Assembly (NCBI GenBank): GCA_001466705.2 | Contig: LATX02000177.1 | Location: forward strand, 62,001 to 126,000 | Direction of reading: 5' to 3' | Length of the DNA: 64,000 bases | Source of the DNA: Moniliophthora roreri | Taxonomy: Eukaryota > Basidiomycota > Agaricomycetes > Agaricales > Marasmiaceae | Part shown: piece by piece, positions 34,288 to 45,127 of the stretch | Numbering within the stretch: position 1 is the first letter of the stretch | Layout of the letters: each line of letters starts with the position of its first letter | Notes under the pieces: generated by a model | Databases searched by the model: none | The model's input: only the letters and a program-made list of their open reading frames with translations | Told to the model about the DNA's origin: nothing | Made by a program: the position numbers and the translations under genes

Positions 34288-36882
34288 TGATATGCATAAC
34301 TTTTACCTTTTATTTCACATGCAAATAGAGAACATTTTGCACTTTTATAGTTGAAAATGACATAGATAAGGGAATTGAGGACTAGTGTAAGCCCTGAGCA
34401 GCTAGTCAAAGTGAGTAGTAAAGAAGGATATAAAATATTAGCAGAGTAATGGTTGATGGTAGGCCATACAAGGGTACCCAACCACTGCTAGTATGAAAAT
34501 AAATGGCAAATCTGAACACAGAGGAGCATCCTGAAACCTGTAGGAAACAACACTATATAATACTTCTCTATCGAAAGCATACCAAAGGGGATATTTTCAC
34601 TTTTAACAATATTTCCAATCTATACCCAACTTGAAGGAAGAATAAAAGCCTTTGATGATACACATATGAGAATATTATCGGGTGTTATGCCCATACGACT
34701 TGACTCAGCCATAACCCATACAAGACCTCATATGAGGATTACCTACATATCCTTTCTATCATATCCTACAGGTTTCATTAATCTCCACACTGTGGTGCCG
34801 CAATGACTCTAACTACAGTAGGTAAGACCCTCTGCACTCAAGTCAGGAAAGGAGTAAGAGATGGAGTGATCTGGCATAGACTCTAGGTCGACACAACATT
34901 GAACTCAACAGACACAAGGTCAATGCCTAGCCCAAATGACCAAGTTAGCTTAACTACTGAGAGATATATACAAGGAATACTTGTCTAGCCCAAATGACCA
35001 AGAGGTCAAGATGGGGAACTAGGCTACAAGTGTCAAGTATGAATACAAGGAGTCTGTCTTGGCGAGAATAACTGATGGAAATGGAAGAATGATCTGGAAG
35101 GAGATCTGGGTTGAATGGAATGTTCTATGGAAAAGTGGCTGTGATGGTATAAATAAGGTAAGTAATCGGATAAATAGATAAAAGATAAGAGATAAGATAA
35201 TGGGACTTAGAAGAAAAGAGAAAGGAAAAGTTGCACTCCATCACATGCACTGTACATCTTATAGCACGTTTTTCTTGTAGTGACATCTTGGTCACTGTCC
35301 TCATGGGCTACACATGTTCTCTGCTTATGCTTCTCCCATTAGTATATAAACTGCTGTATTCTACTAGTATACCCCAAGTGGAAAATTAACATTGTTCTAT
35401 GCTCTTCTCTTCTCTCCTCTACTTCGCTCTCTATCTCGCTCGTGCAGAGACCCTTCATCTCAGCTGAGCTCTGTAGTTCAGTAGTGCTGTTGCCAATAGC
35501 TTCAGTGAACCCACCTCCTTCGTATGGTGATCTTCATATGGTACTCTCCTAGTCATTCAGCTGTACTCATCCTTGCCTTCTTTGCATAGTCCTAACATCG
35601 AGAAGCAGATATGAAACAGAGGATGACAAATTATTAGCAAGGGATACTCAAGATACTGAGTGTCGGGTTGAAGAATGAAATAGATGATCAGCTACCAGAA
35701 GGGTGCCTGTATCACAGAAGAACGGAAGACAAAGCTGTATGACAAGAAGGCAGCATGGCCAAGCCTACACATATGCTTTAGACACGAAAAAGGAAGTGTA
35801 TTGTGTGTCCATAAAGCAGATGATAGAAGACAGAGAAGGAAGGAACCATGCAGAGCAGCATGGAAGTATAATATTTTCAAACAGAGTCGGAAGGGGAGCC
35901 GTTTGATAGAGAAAATTGCAAATGGTTAGTGTCAGAAGACAGCACAATCATCAAAGAAAAAGAATAAAAGAGATTATGGCTACGAAGCCTGACTACAATT
36001 GGACACTGTGACAAAGAAATTACCAAACACAGCTCAGTTTATATAATATTTATCACCCGGCTCAGTTTTATTTGTTTTTGTGACAGATATATTAGATTAT
36101 TTATGTTGTAGGGTATATAAGGGGATGTGTTTTGTAGGTGGACAGCAGGAGAGATACTGCCCACTGATTACCAGAGTGTATGATGTTGTTGTTCAGGTAG
36201 AAGAGCTACCAGCAATCAGTATTTTTCAACCACTTCAGGCCCTAGCTTAGTTAGTTGTGCAAGAGGCACAGGCTAGTTGAGACCTGAGATTGTAACCCAA
36301 ACCAGAGATATAAACAAAAGCTAGGAAGAGCTTAGTTTTTTAACACAAGAGGTGTGTTTTCCAATAAGAGAAACATTGTATCAGTCTACTAAGAGGGTAG
36401 CTGACATGCATCAGTATTGTCTGGTGTTTCGACATGAATCAGAGAGAGTTTCAGGCTAGCAGTGTCTAGAAGATTTGTCCTCTTGAGAATTGTTGCAGAA
36501 CATAGCTAAGAGGGCTATATTCAGGTACAAGAGGTACCTTTGTTCTCACTTAGAAGAAGTTTATTCTTTGGGCAGTTTCTGGTTGAAATCTATACCAGTA
36601 TTCACTTTTGAAGTAATTAATAAAACCACAAAACCGATAAATATTATACAAATGAACACCCATTTTCGATCTGAGAAGTTGTTTTGAAGGCAATCATCTC
36701 TGAACTACTGAGTGAGACATTGAGAATTATTCTTGATGTTGCGGTAACAATAAACCATGCCAAACCAACTCACAAACAAAAACTGAGAATCAAGAACTTA
36801 TATATATACCTTTTTCGAGGGTATTTTGGCGCCACAGGCCTCATGTTTCCATAGTAGAGGCATAGGTTTTTGAGCATCTTCA
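34288..36882 (+). mobile_element. LTR-D copy 4, complete 3' LTR with nested solo LTR
   Basis: From TGATATGCATAAC after a polypurine tract to GAGCATCTTCA at 36,882. Without the nested 915-bp LTR and its 5-bp duplication it is about 1,675 bp, equal to the copy at 21,999-23,671. To its right the B-like gag continues with ATGA, consistent with a decayed NCGA target. The element therefore inserted into a B-related gag. Confidence 0.85.
34678..35602 (+). mobile_element. Solo LTR-C (34,683-35,597) with 5-bp duplication, polymorphic
   Basis: TGTTATGCCC to CATAGTCCTAACA, 915 bp, flanked by TCGGG (34,678-34,682) and TCGAG (35,598-35,602). The neighbouring contig version has the empty site with TTGAG, so the target was TCGAG. 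Compared with the 443-bp LTR at 30,085 it holds about 450 extra bases in its middle (about 34,783-35,241), which include a repeated string TAGCCCAAATGACCAAG. Confidence 0.85.
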
Positions 36883-38017
36883 ATGAGATCCTAGATCTTA
36901 TGGGAACAGAGGGTTTTTAGGAAGGTGGAAGAGGCCAATGCTCTTACTGCTTGTAATTATGATCTTGAACATTGTACTAGCGAAGTTAAAATGAAATTCT
37001 ATGCATATTCCGTTTACATACAAAATCGGGACAGAAACCGTTGAAGAAAAAGCTCTGATTGACTCAGGGGCAGGAGGACATTTTATTAGTAAAGATGAAG
37101 CACACAAAACACAAAAACCATGGAATAAACTCAAAAAACCAATCAAAGTTTTCAACATAGATGGAACATGAAACAAAATGGGATGGATCACTCATTCTAT
37201 CACGATCAACATTGAGATAGGAGACAAACAGATGAAAGAAACATTCCTTATATCAGAGTTAGGACCTGAATGGATGATATTGGGATTACCACGGCTACAA
37301 GACCGCAACCCTGATATCAATTGGGTTACTGGAGTAGTCAGATTTCAACCAAGGCGAAAATTAATGGCCAAATTTAGAGGAATCCTGAATGAGACAGAGG
37401 ATGAAGAAACATTGATTCAAAGATTCATCAGAACAGAAGATGCTACAGATGAAATCTGAATCAACGCTAAGTTATCTGCTTCTCAAATTCTAGCCCAAAC
37501 TTATGAGACAAAGGCAAAATCCCTAGAAGAATTAATTCCCCCATACCTATCAGACTATACAGATCAATTTGAAAAGAAGAAAGCTGAAAGATTCCCTCCC
37601 TCCTGACCTTATAACCACATGATAGATCTCAAACCAGATTTTAAACCAATGGACTGCAAGATCTACCCACTCTCACTGAAAGAACACATTGAACAAGACA
37701 AATTTATCAATGAAAACCTTTGAAAAGGGTATATCTGACTCTTGATATCACTAATGGCATCCCCCTTCTTCTTTGTAGCAAAGAAGGAAGCAGGAGCTTT
37801 ATGACCCTGTCAAGACTATCAAGAACTCAATCACAGCACTATAAAGAACAGATACCCCTTACCATTGGTTACCAACCTTGTAGACAAACTAAAGGATGCA
37901 CAGATATTTACCAAATTGGACTTATGTAATGGTTACAACAATATCTGAATCAAGGATGGTGATCAATGGAAAGCTGCTTTCAAAATGAGTTGAGGACTAT
38001 TTGAGCCAACAGTTATG
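36883..38017 (+). pseudogene. B-related element fragment: gag end, frameshift site, protease, RT start
   Basis: It matches element B from just before its gag stop. The heptamer GGGTTTT at 36,911-36,917 is followed by TAG. In the -1 frame come the protease motif (LIDSGAGGHFIS, about 37,050), the linker (PDINWVTGVVRF) and RT blocks (SPFFFVAKK-like, [11 protein letters not shown]). Stops are TGA. The fragment is cut on the left by the D LTR and on the right by the N at 38,018. Confidence 0.85.
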
Positions 38018-38018
38018 N

Positions 38019-38207
38019 TCAGATTCATTATTATTATGTGATCTGAGGCTCTAGAAAGCACATTTTAATCCCTCTAATCATAGCATTGATTGCCACCAAT
38101 GGTACATCTCTGCCTTAAGATGTGCTCATCTACATTCTGATAGCCCCTAAGTGCTCAGAATCATTGGCACTTCCATAATGGTCACTGGTATTTGAAACAC
38201 AGATGCT
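38019..38207 (+). pseudogene. Decayed direct copy of the host membrane-protein gene (exons 3-4 part)
   Basis: Matches 45,857-46,041 of the intact gene, including the 50-bp intron, so it was copied as DNA. There is no CG dinucleotide in this stretch. Nearly every CG of the intact gene is TG or CA here. The match stops abruptly after GAAACACAGA. Confidence 0.88.
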
Positions 38208-39177
38208 TCAATGCATTACTCACAATTCACCACCTTGAGGACACAGAGTAGACATAGAGCCTATGTAAACCTATACCCCTCAAACTCTAAAGCCTAACCT
38301 GCTCTAAAACAGTCTGTGCACACCTCTGACTTCTACACAGCTCAACTTCTCCTTCTTCCCTTCCACCACCATCACCCCTCCTTCCAGCCCCTCTCTTGTC
38401 CCATCCCATCCCACTCTCTTGAACCACCCATATGCCTCTCCCTCAATGTATTATAACTTGTTTATACTTCCACAACACATCAAACATGTCTTTTAGGTAT
38501 ATCCTTCATCAGAATTGGTCTGCTTCAAATTCGGACTGACAAGCCTTCAGTTGTAGAACTATTCACAGAGCCACTTAGGATGCTAATTAACTTGTGCTTG
38601 GATATTATAGTATGTGACTGACCATCATTCACTGTCTTTTGCTTGTGCATTTCAGAGATATTGGTTCAAACATTCACAGGCATCCTCTACTTCCAACTCT
38701 GACCCAACCCCTTCTTGCAACTTCTTATTATAATCAGTCTATTATCACATTGAGATGCTGACAGCTACCTTCAAGTCCTTTGTTGTGTGGATCCCATACC
38801 TACTACCATTGTTATCCATCTAATATTGGTATTCTATTACAATAGGAGTGCTGCCTCTTCCAGAAGGTCAATGGCCAAGATCATCAGACATCAGGTTGGG
38901 ACCACAAGTGCAGTATGTGGATTCAACATCCTCTTCATTTTGATATGCAACTAACTGGAGACTTTGCTATAGGTACCAGTGCATTTCCACAATGGTCATA
39001 AAAGCACAGAAGGTATATTATTTGTATGTTAACAGACCTGACTTCTTGTATGTTTTTAGCATAGACATGCCTGGTAGGACAGAGATTTGGGCATGCTGCA
39101 GGCCCAAGCTAGTGCTGTAGTTAACTGCATGTCCATAGTGTTAGAGATCAATAGATATCTGCTTATACACTTCAAAT
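38208..39177. other. About 970 bp between the two gene relics, nothing recognised
   Basis: CpG-poor sequence with C/T-rich tracts (38,330-38,440). No ORF or repeat of the window matches it. It may be flanking DNA from the inversion that separated the relics, or a decayed insertion. Confidence 0.4.
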
Positions 39178-39685
39178 CTTGGAGTGTTTGGAACAACAAA
39201 GATGGTTCAAGTGTTTATCCATACATACAGTGTAAGGTAAATGGTATTGTTCATCCTACATTGCCTCAAGTCTTAAACATCTATCTTTCAATGCAAACTA
39301 TCTGAAATTGTCTCACAACCTTGTTGATTCATGGCATGAACAGTCACCTGAGCTCTACTACTGTTATCATTGATTCCATCCAATGGTAGGGGGCAGCTGC
39401 TGAAGTTGATCTCCAACACCACAGGGGTGTCACACACTATGGTGTCAACAGTTTTCCCAAGTTGTGCACAGACTATGATCAATATTGGAGCAATGCCCTA
39501 TGAAACATGAGTTCAAGTGGTGATAGGGAGAACAAGTTTCACATACAGCAGTCTGGAATGAGATACACAAAAGCTTGAATGGAATGTCTCTGTATGACAT
39601 CACTTGAAGTATGACAACATGAACAAGAGTGTAGATAGGATATATAAGACCTGATTTAATGCTAAGTATAACCAGTAAGATATAA

Positions 39686-41988
39686 GAGCCTGTTTGATGG
39701 CACTGTAAACTAGTCAGATCAAGCCAAAACAGTTGCTATTCAATTTCCCAACCAAAAATGATTTCCTATATTGTATGAGAGCTGTTTGATGGCATCAGAT
39801 TTCCCATTCTTTCCTTGTCATGCCCATTTAGACTCTTGTAAACTTGCATTCTCAGCATCTCTTGCTTCTTCTTACCATCTTATCACTCTTTATTCATCAA
39901 TCCTTTCATAAGCTGCTCAGAGAACTGACATTCATTGCCAGTGAGTAGCTTATGCATCCAGAGCTCACCACTGAGCATGGATGTTCTCATTGGCTGTGAC
40001 TCCTCATGTCTGATTGAGAGCAGAAGTGATGCAACAGCACCAATCACAGCAGCAATAGCTGCATGCTTTTGGTTGCAATGATATGCATAACTTTTACTTT
40101 TTATTTCACATACAAATTGAGAATATTTTGCACTTTTATAGTTGAAAATAACATATACAAGGGAATTGAGAACTAGTGTGAGCCCTAAGCAGCTAGTCAA
40201 AGTGAGTAGTAGAGAAGGATACAAAATATTAGCAGAGTAATAGTTAACAGTAGGCCATACAAGGGTATCTGACCACTGCTAGTATGAAAATAACTAGCAA
40301 ATCTGAATACAGAGGAGCATCCCAAAACCTGTAGGGAACTACACTACATCACACCTCTCTATTGAAAGCATACCAAAGGGAATATTTTCACTTTTAACAA
40401 TATTTTCAATCCATACCCAACTTGAAGGAAGAATAAAAGCCTTTGATGATACATCAATAAGAATATTACCAAGAAATGGATATGAAACAGAGAATGACAA
40501 ATTATCAGCAGGGGATACTCAAGATACCAATATCAAATTAGATGAATGAAATAGATGATTGGTTACTGGAAAGGTGCCTGTATTATAGAAAAGCAGAAGA
40601 CAAAGCTGTATGACAAGAAACTAGCACAGCTGAGCTTACACACACTTTAAACATAGAAATGGAAGCATATTATGCATCTATAGAGCAGATGATAGTAGAC
40701 AGAGAAGGAAGAAACCATGTGGAGCGGCATGGAAGTATAATATTTTCAAATGAAGATGGAAGGAGAGCCATTTGATAGAGAAAATTGCAAACAATTAGTT
40801 TCAGGAGACTGCACAATTGTTATAGAAAAAGAATAAAAGAGTTTATGGCTATGAAGCCTGACTACAATCAGACACTGTGACGGAGAAATTTCCAAACACA
40901 GCTCAGTTTATATAATATTTAGCACCCAACTCAGTTTTATTTGTATGCGTGACAGATATATTAGATTATTTATATTTTAGAGTATATAAGAGGACATGTT
41001 TTGTAGGTGGAAGGCAGGAGAGATACTGCCCACCAATTACCAGAGTATATGATGTTGTTGTTCAGGTAGAAGAGCTACTGGCAATCAGTATTTTTCAACC
41101 ACTTCAGGCTCTAGCTTATTTAGTTGTGCAAGAGGCGCAGGCTAGTTGAGACCTAAGATTGTATCCCAAACCAGAGATCTAAATAAAAGCTAGGAAGAGC
41201 TTAGTTTTTAATGCAAGAGGCATGTTTTCTGATAAGAAGAACATTGTATCAGTCTACTAAGAGGGTAGCTGATGTACATCAGTATAGTCTGGTGTTTCAA
41301 CATGAATCAAAGAGGGTTTCAGGCTAGCAGTGTCTAGAAGATTTGTCCTCTTGAGAATTGTTGCAGAACATAGCTAAGAGGGCTATATTCAGGTACAAGA
41401 GGTACCTTTGTCCTCTCTTAGAAGAAGTTTAATCTTTGGGCAGTTTCTGGTTGAATCTTATACCAGTTTTGCTTTCAAAGTGATCAATAAAACCACAAAA
41501 CCAATAAATATTATACAAAACAAACACCAATCTCAATCTGAGAAGTTGTTTTGAAGGCAATCATCTCTGAACTACTAAGTGAGACATTAAAAATTATTCT
41601 TGACATTGCAGTAACAGTGAACCATGCTGAACCAACTCCCAAAACAAAACTGAGAATTAAGAACTTATATACCTTTTCCAGAGGTATTTTGGCACCACAG
41701 GCCTCATGTTTTCATAGTAGAGGCATAGGTTTTTGAGCATCTTCAGTGACATTGATGTCTCTTCTCAAGACAATCATAATGCTGTTGTGCTGTTGAGGGG
41801 ATGCTGACCATTAAGAACTGTGTGACAATGAAGGAAAGAAGATAAAGTTAATTATCAATCTATCTACAAGGATGATGTGACTTATGTGTGACTATCTGCC
41901 CAGCATCCATTTCAGTGTTATTGGGCATCTTTTCCCATTATCATACTCAGAAGCAGATAGGATGTCTATAGTGCCATTGAATGGCATC
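39686..41988 (-). mobile_element. PIF/Harbinger-like element, short and decayed, with nested D LTR
   Basis: Flanked by TAA (39,683-39,685 and 41,989-41,991); the intact source gene has one TAA at this place. The ends form an imperfect inverted repeat (GAGCCTGTTTGATGGCACT against GATGCCATTCAATGGCACT). Without the D LTR it is about 630 bp. On the minus strand it retains a frame with QKHAAIAAVIGAVASLLLS and QPMRTSMLSGELWMHKLL, which resembles the N-terminus of HARBI1-type nucleases of mushrooms as I remember them. PIF/Harbinger elements typically duplicate TWA. It is too short to encode a nuclease, so it is a non-autonomous derivative. Confidence 0.65.
40079..41745 (+). mobile_element. LTR-D copy 5, solo LTR inside the Harbinger-like element
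   Basis: 1,667 bp from TGATATGCATAAC to GAGCATCTTCA. Flanks are GCAA (left) and GTGA (right), each one CpG transition from GCGA. Joining the flanks through GCGA restores an open frame of the host element on the minus strand. Confidence 0.88.
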
Positions 41989-42269
41989 TAAGCAGGTCAA
42001 GGTATAATTGCAGCAAGTACACTCACATAATCCTTGAGATGGATTTGTAGATTGCCTTACCCCCATGAGTTTCACAATTCATCCACCAAATATGTCTGGC
42101 TAAGTGAGTAATAAAGTGAGCAGAACCAGTATGAAGGAGCAGAGTATACTTAGCACACCAGTCAAAGTGGTGATCAACATATTAACTGCAATGCTCATCA
42201 GTAGTTGATTACCAGACAGGTCATTGCCCAGCAAATACACCTTTTCATTCTTCTCATCAGACTGAAATG

Positions 42270-42440
42270 TGAGAAGAAAAAAAAATGGTCACATGGGTCA
42301 AGTGCTAAGTCCGAAGAGCCGGGATCTTTGGTCCGACACTCCCCGCGCTCGACAACAACAACAACAGCTGGCGTCACACCAATCGAGCTAGGCTTTGAGC
42401 CGGGATCTTCAACCTTAGTTCTCACCCAACTGTATATGCT
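42270..42440 (-). repeat. SINE-like CpG-rich sequence (tentative)
   Basis: A sudden CpG-containing island next to CpG-free relic DNA. On the minus strand it has GGTTGAAGATCCCGGCTC, similar to a tRNA B box. A second AGATCCCGGCTC follows about 75 bp on, then (TTG)n, and it ends in a T-run. No good A box was found. It could also be the tail of a LINE or an unrelated unit. Confidence 0.3.
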
Positions 42441-42883
42441 ACTTGTCATATAACCTGTGTAGGGGCCAGCGAGCGGCAGTGCCTGCTACCTCACTCCGCA
42501 CCACATCAATATGTATAATAAATGCAAACGAGGACATGCTCAACATTCTAAATACCCAACCAAATTACCAAAATCAAATGGTAAGACACAACTACTGGAA
42601 ACTACAACTCAAGACTTGCCAAGGGCGCTCAATCCAAACACTGTGAAAGACAAGAAGCCAATGCAACCGCAAAGCCCATGTCTGGTCTAGATGACTTCAG
42701 TCTGACCAATAGAGCAAGGTCTACGATGAACTCCAAAGTGTATGAATACAACCGCCCAAGACACAGATCCGGCCACAACAACGGAATGTCAGCGGACTGT
42801 TCACTTTCCAGTAGGAGCAACATCCACATGTTAGGATCAGATACGTAGAGCCTGTCCTGAGAAGAAGCGCTCTTGCGTCATCT

Positions 42884-43596
42884 TCATTTGTCCCATAGAC
42901 TGGAATTTCCAGTTTTCGTAACACACAGGGAGAGGCATTCAGGAATTGCAAAACGGATGTCTTTGCTATGTGGGATTTGTTTGTCCACATTCACATGCTC
43001 ACACTGAACTCTAGAAGATGAAGCAACTGGATTTGGCCTAACAATACTTGGGTACAATGATACTGTGTTGGAACTATTTGAAGCAGAATGGGGTGAGCAT
43101 TTTGACAATGAAAGGGGTGAGCCATTAGACTCATGCTGGGGCAAGCTGTTAGATGGGAAAGAAGTGTTGATGTACTGTGCAAGTCCTTGTCGCTCCACTC
43201 CTATTGGATATATACTCTCTGCACAAATCAGATTCGTCAGCATGTTTGTCACTGAAGAATAAATAACATACGTTCAGGCATCAAAAACAAGGGTGCCATT
43301 GTCGCAAAGCATTCCAAGATGTCATAAAGGCCAGCTTGCTGGCACTCGGAATAAAAGTCTGACCCGAAGCAGACATCCATGCCATCTTCATTGACAACAC
43401 CGACGAATATTGTAAGGGGGATGGTGTGTGCAAAACTGGGTCAGCAAATGGTAACGGGCACACGAGCATTGAGAACAAGAGGAGAAGTGAAATGAACGTT
43501 GGCAAATGCTATGTCGAGCATGGTGCATGATGTCCAATAATCAAACAAAGGGCGGATGACTTGACCACAGATCAGAATCTCTTGAGAAGGGGCCAT
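42884..43596 (-). pseudogene. Hypothetical protein gene, probably broken
   Basis: A minus-strand frame starts MAPSQEILICGQVIRPLFDY near 43,596, has a TGA after VPVTIC (about 43,441), continues open as VNEDGMDVCFGSDFYSECQQ to about 43,281, and after a possible intron as a Ser-rich exon ending LCVTKTGNSSLWDK at 42,884. Codon use and CpG content look like host DNA, unlike the repeats to the left. I do not recognise the family. The stop could be a sequencing error or true decay. Confidence 0.35.
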
Positions 43597-43796
43597 GAGG
43601 AGAGTGAAATGAGGTTGCAATTTGAGAAAGGAAAAGGGAAAAGGTTGTGGTTGAGAGAAACCAGTGAGACAGGAGTTTTTTTGGTCAAACACCTTATAAA
43701 AGGGGGTGAACTGGTTAGAGTTAGCGCTGTGTTCTATCCTGATGGAAACATGCAACGAACCAAGGGGTTTTACATCAATTTCAACTAGTCACATAG

Positions 43797-45127
43797 CCCG
43801 ACAAGACTACAGACTCAACAACGACATTATCACTGAAAGCTGACTGTCTTCTGCATCCCCACTACATTCCAAAAGCATATGGCTTCTACACCACACCTGA
43901 GGAGTACAGTCTGGGGTGTTACTGTACACCCTTGGGGAGAAGACGCAATCGGAATGGAGGATGCAGCTGAAAGGGTACTAGGTGCCGCAATGGCCTGAAT
44001 GAGTTGTACGACTCACAACTGGGTGGGCAATCTACCGCACATTGAGCATTGCCCATTGCTTCAACGGCGGGCCCCTTCGCAAGGCGAATGGTAAGAGAAA
44101 AAACAGGAGCACAGCCAAACAGAGAACCTTCAAAGCAGAGCCTGAATTCCTGTGAACAAAGGAAATCAGTTCCCACAGGCGGGTAGGAAAGTGGGCGGGC
44201 TGGCAATTTTCATGTGGTTAGGGTTTATTTTTGCAGATATCTTGGCAAGCAGAAAGTTTGCACAGTATACCCTCTATAATCAGAGAGTAAGGGCCATTCC
44301 AGCAGCGCCTGCTACCTCTACGTGCTCAGATAGGTGTACCCTTATTTGAATCTTAGTCCTGTTTCTGTTACTACTAGTTCCATGACCCTTAAAAATATGC
44401 AGCACTAGATGAGCAGTGGGCACTACCACTCTAGTGCCCAATGTGGGGACATCTGGACCAGAGCAAAGCTGACAAATCATGAAATTTTCTTACAAATGCT
44501 GATTAAGCACATGAGTTTTGCTACCTAGACCCACTACCTATGGTAGCGGGAACCTAGAGGTAGCGGGAATTATACCCACAAAACCCATCATAACCCCCTA
44601 TAATGATTTTGAGGGATTATGACTGGTGTTGCGTCGATGGTCATAAATGGGTTATAGTTTCTCATCATGGTTACAGGGGGCTATGACTGGGCTACGAGTT
44701 GGTTCTGATCGGGCCTTCTACAAAGTCATATTCCCCAATGGCGGGAACGGGACGTTATAAATTCCAAGGTACAGTAGCGGGCTGCTATATACATGGTTAT
44801 ACTCATACAAAACTCGTCTAGGACCTGTGGCGGGCATTATACTCCCCACCGACTTGTCATAGTTTTGCTGATGGCTGCGTCAGTCTGGATACTCGAGGCT
44901 TGCACATGATTTCCACATGGCGTAAATCGAGGTACGGCTTCGGGACCCGGAAAAAAAAAGATCAGTAAAAATAGATAAAAAGATAGTCCTGCATGCTTCG
45001 CAAGGAACCCTAAAAAGAGGGTAGGACTTTAGGCGACGGAACCAAGTTTGCCAGAACCAGCTGCCTATCGAGCACGTCTTCGGTCTAGCTGAAAGGTAAT
45101 TCCGTTCCGAATCATCCGCCAGGAACT
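43797..45127. other. Intergenic region with recurrent (T/C)(A/G)GCGGG motif
   Basis: No convincing gene. TAGCGGG or TGGCGGG occurs at 44,544, 44,561, 44,739, 44,775 and 44,828, within 291 bp. Stretches of the form GGTTATxG/ATGACTGG also recur (44,610-44,700). It lies upstream of the membrane-protein gene and may hold its promoter. Confidence 0.4.

Larger units (their letters stand above)
31456..36355. repeat. Overlapping contigs of one D 3' region, joined at N 32,891 and N 33,813
   Basis: After the N at 33,813 the sequence restarts at a point equal to 31,456 and repeats the D2 gene start, the polypurine tract and the LTR, through to a point (36,355) equal to the bases before the N. Likewise 32,123-32,890 recurs at 32,892-33,671 with small indels. 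The three versions differ at several sites, and one carries a 915-bp solo LTR the others lack. They are probably haplotypes or very similar copies. Confidence 0.7.
39178..42255 (-). pseudogene. Decayed inverted copy of the host membrane-protein gene (exon 4 to 3' end), split by a transposon
   Basis: On the minus strand 42,255-41,989 matches 46,042-46,302 and 39,685-39,178 matches 46,300-46,806 of the intact gene, including exon 4 to exon 7, the introns and about 85 bp past the stop. CG is almost absent. The copy joins the direct piece (38,019-38,207) at the same point of the source gene, about 46,041, but in opposite orientation. This implies an inversion in a duplicated copy. It is interrupted in an intron position by a Harbinger-like element with a TAA duplication. 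Confidence 0.88.
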
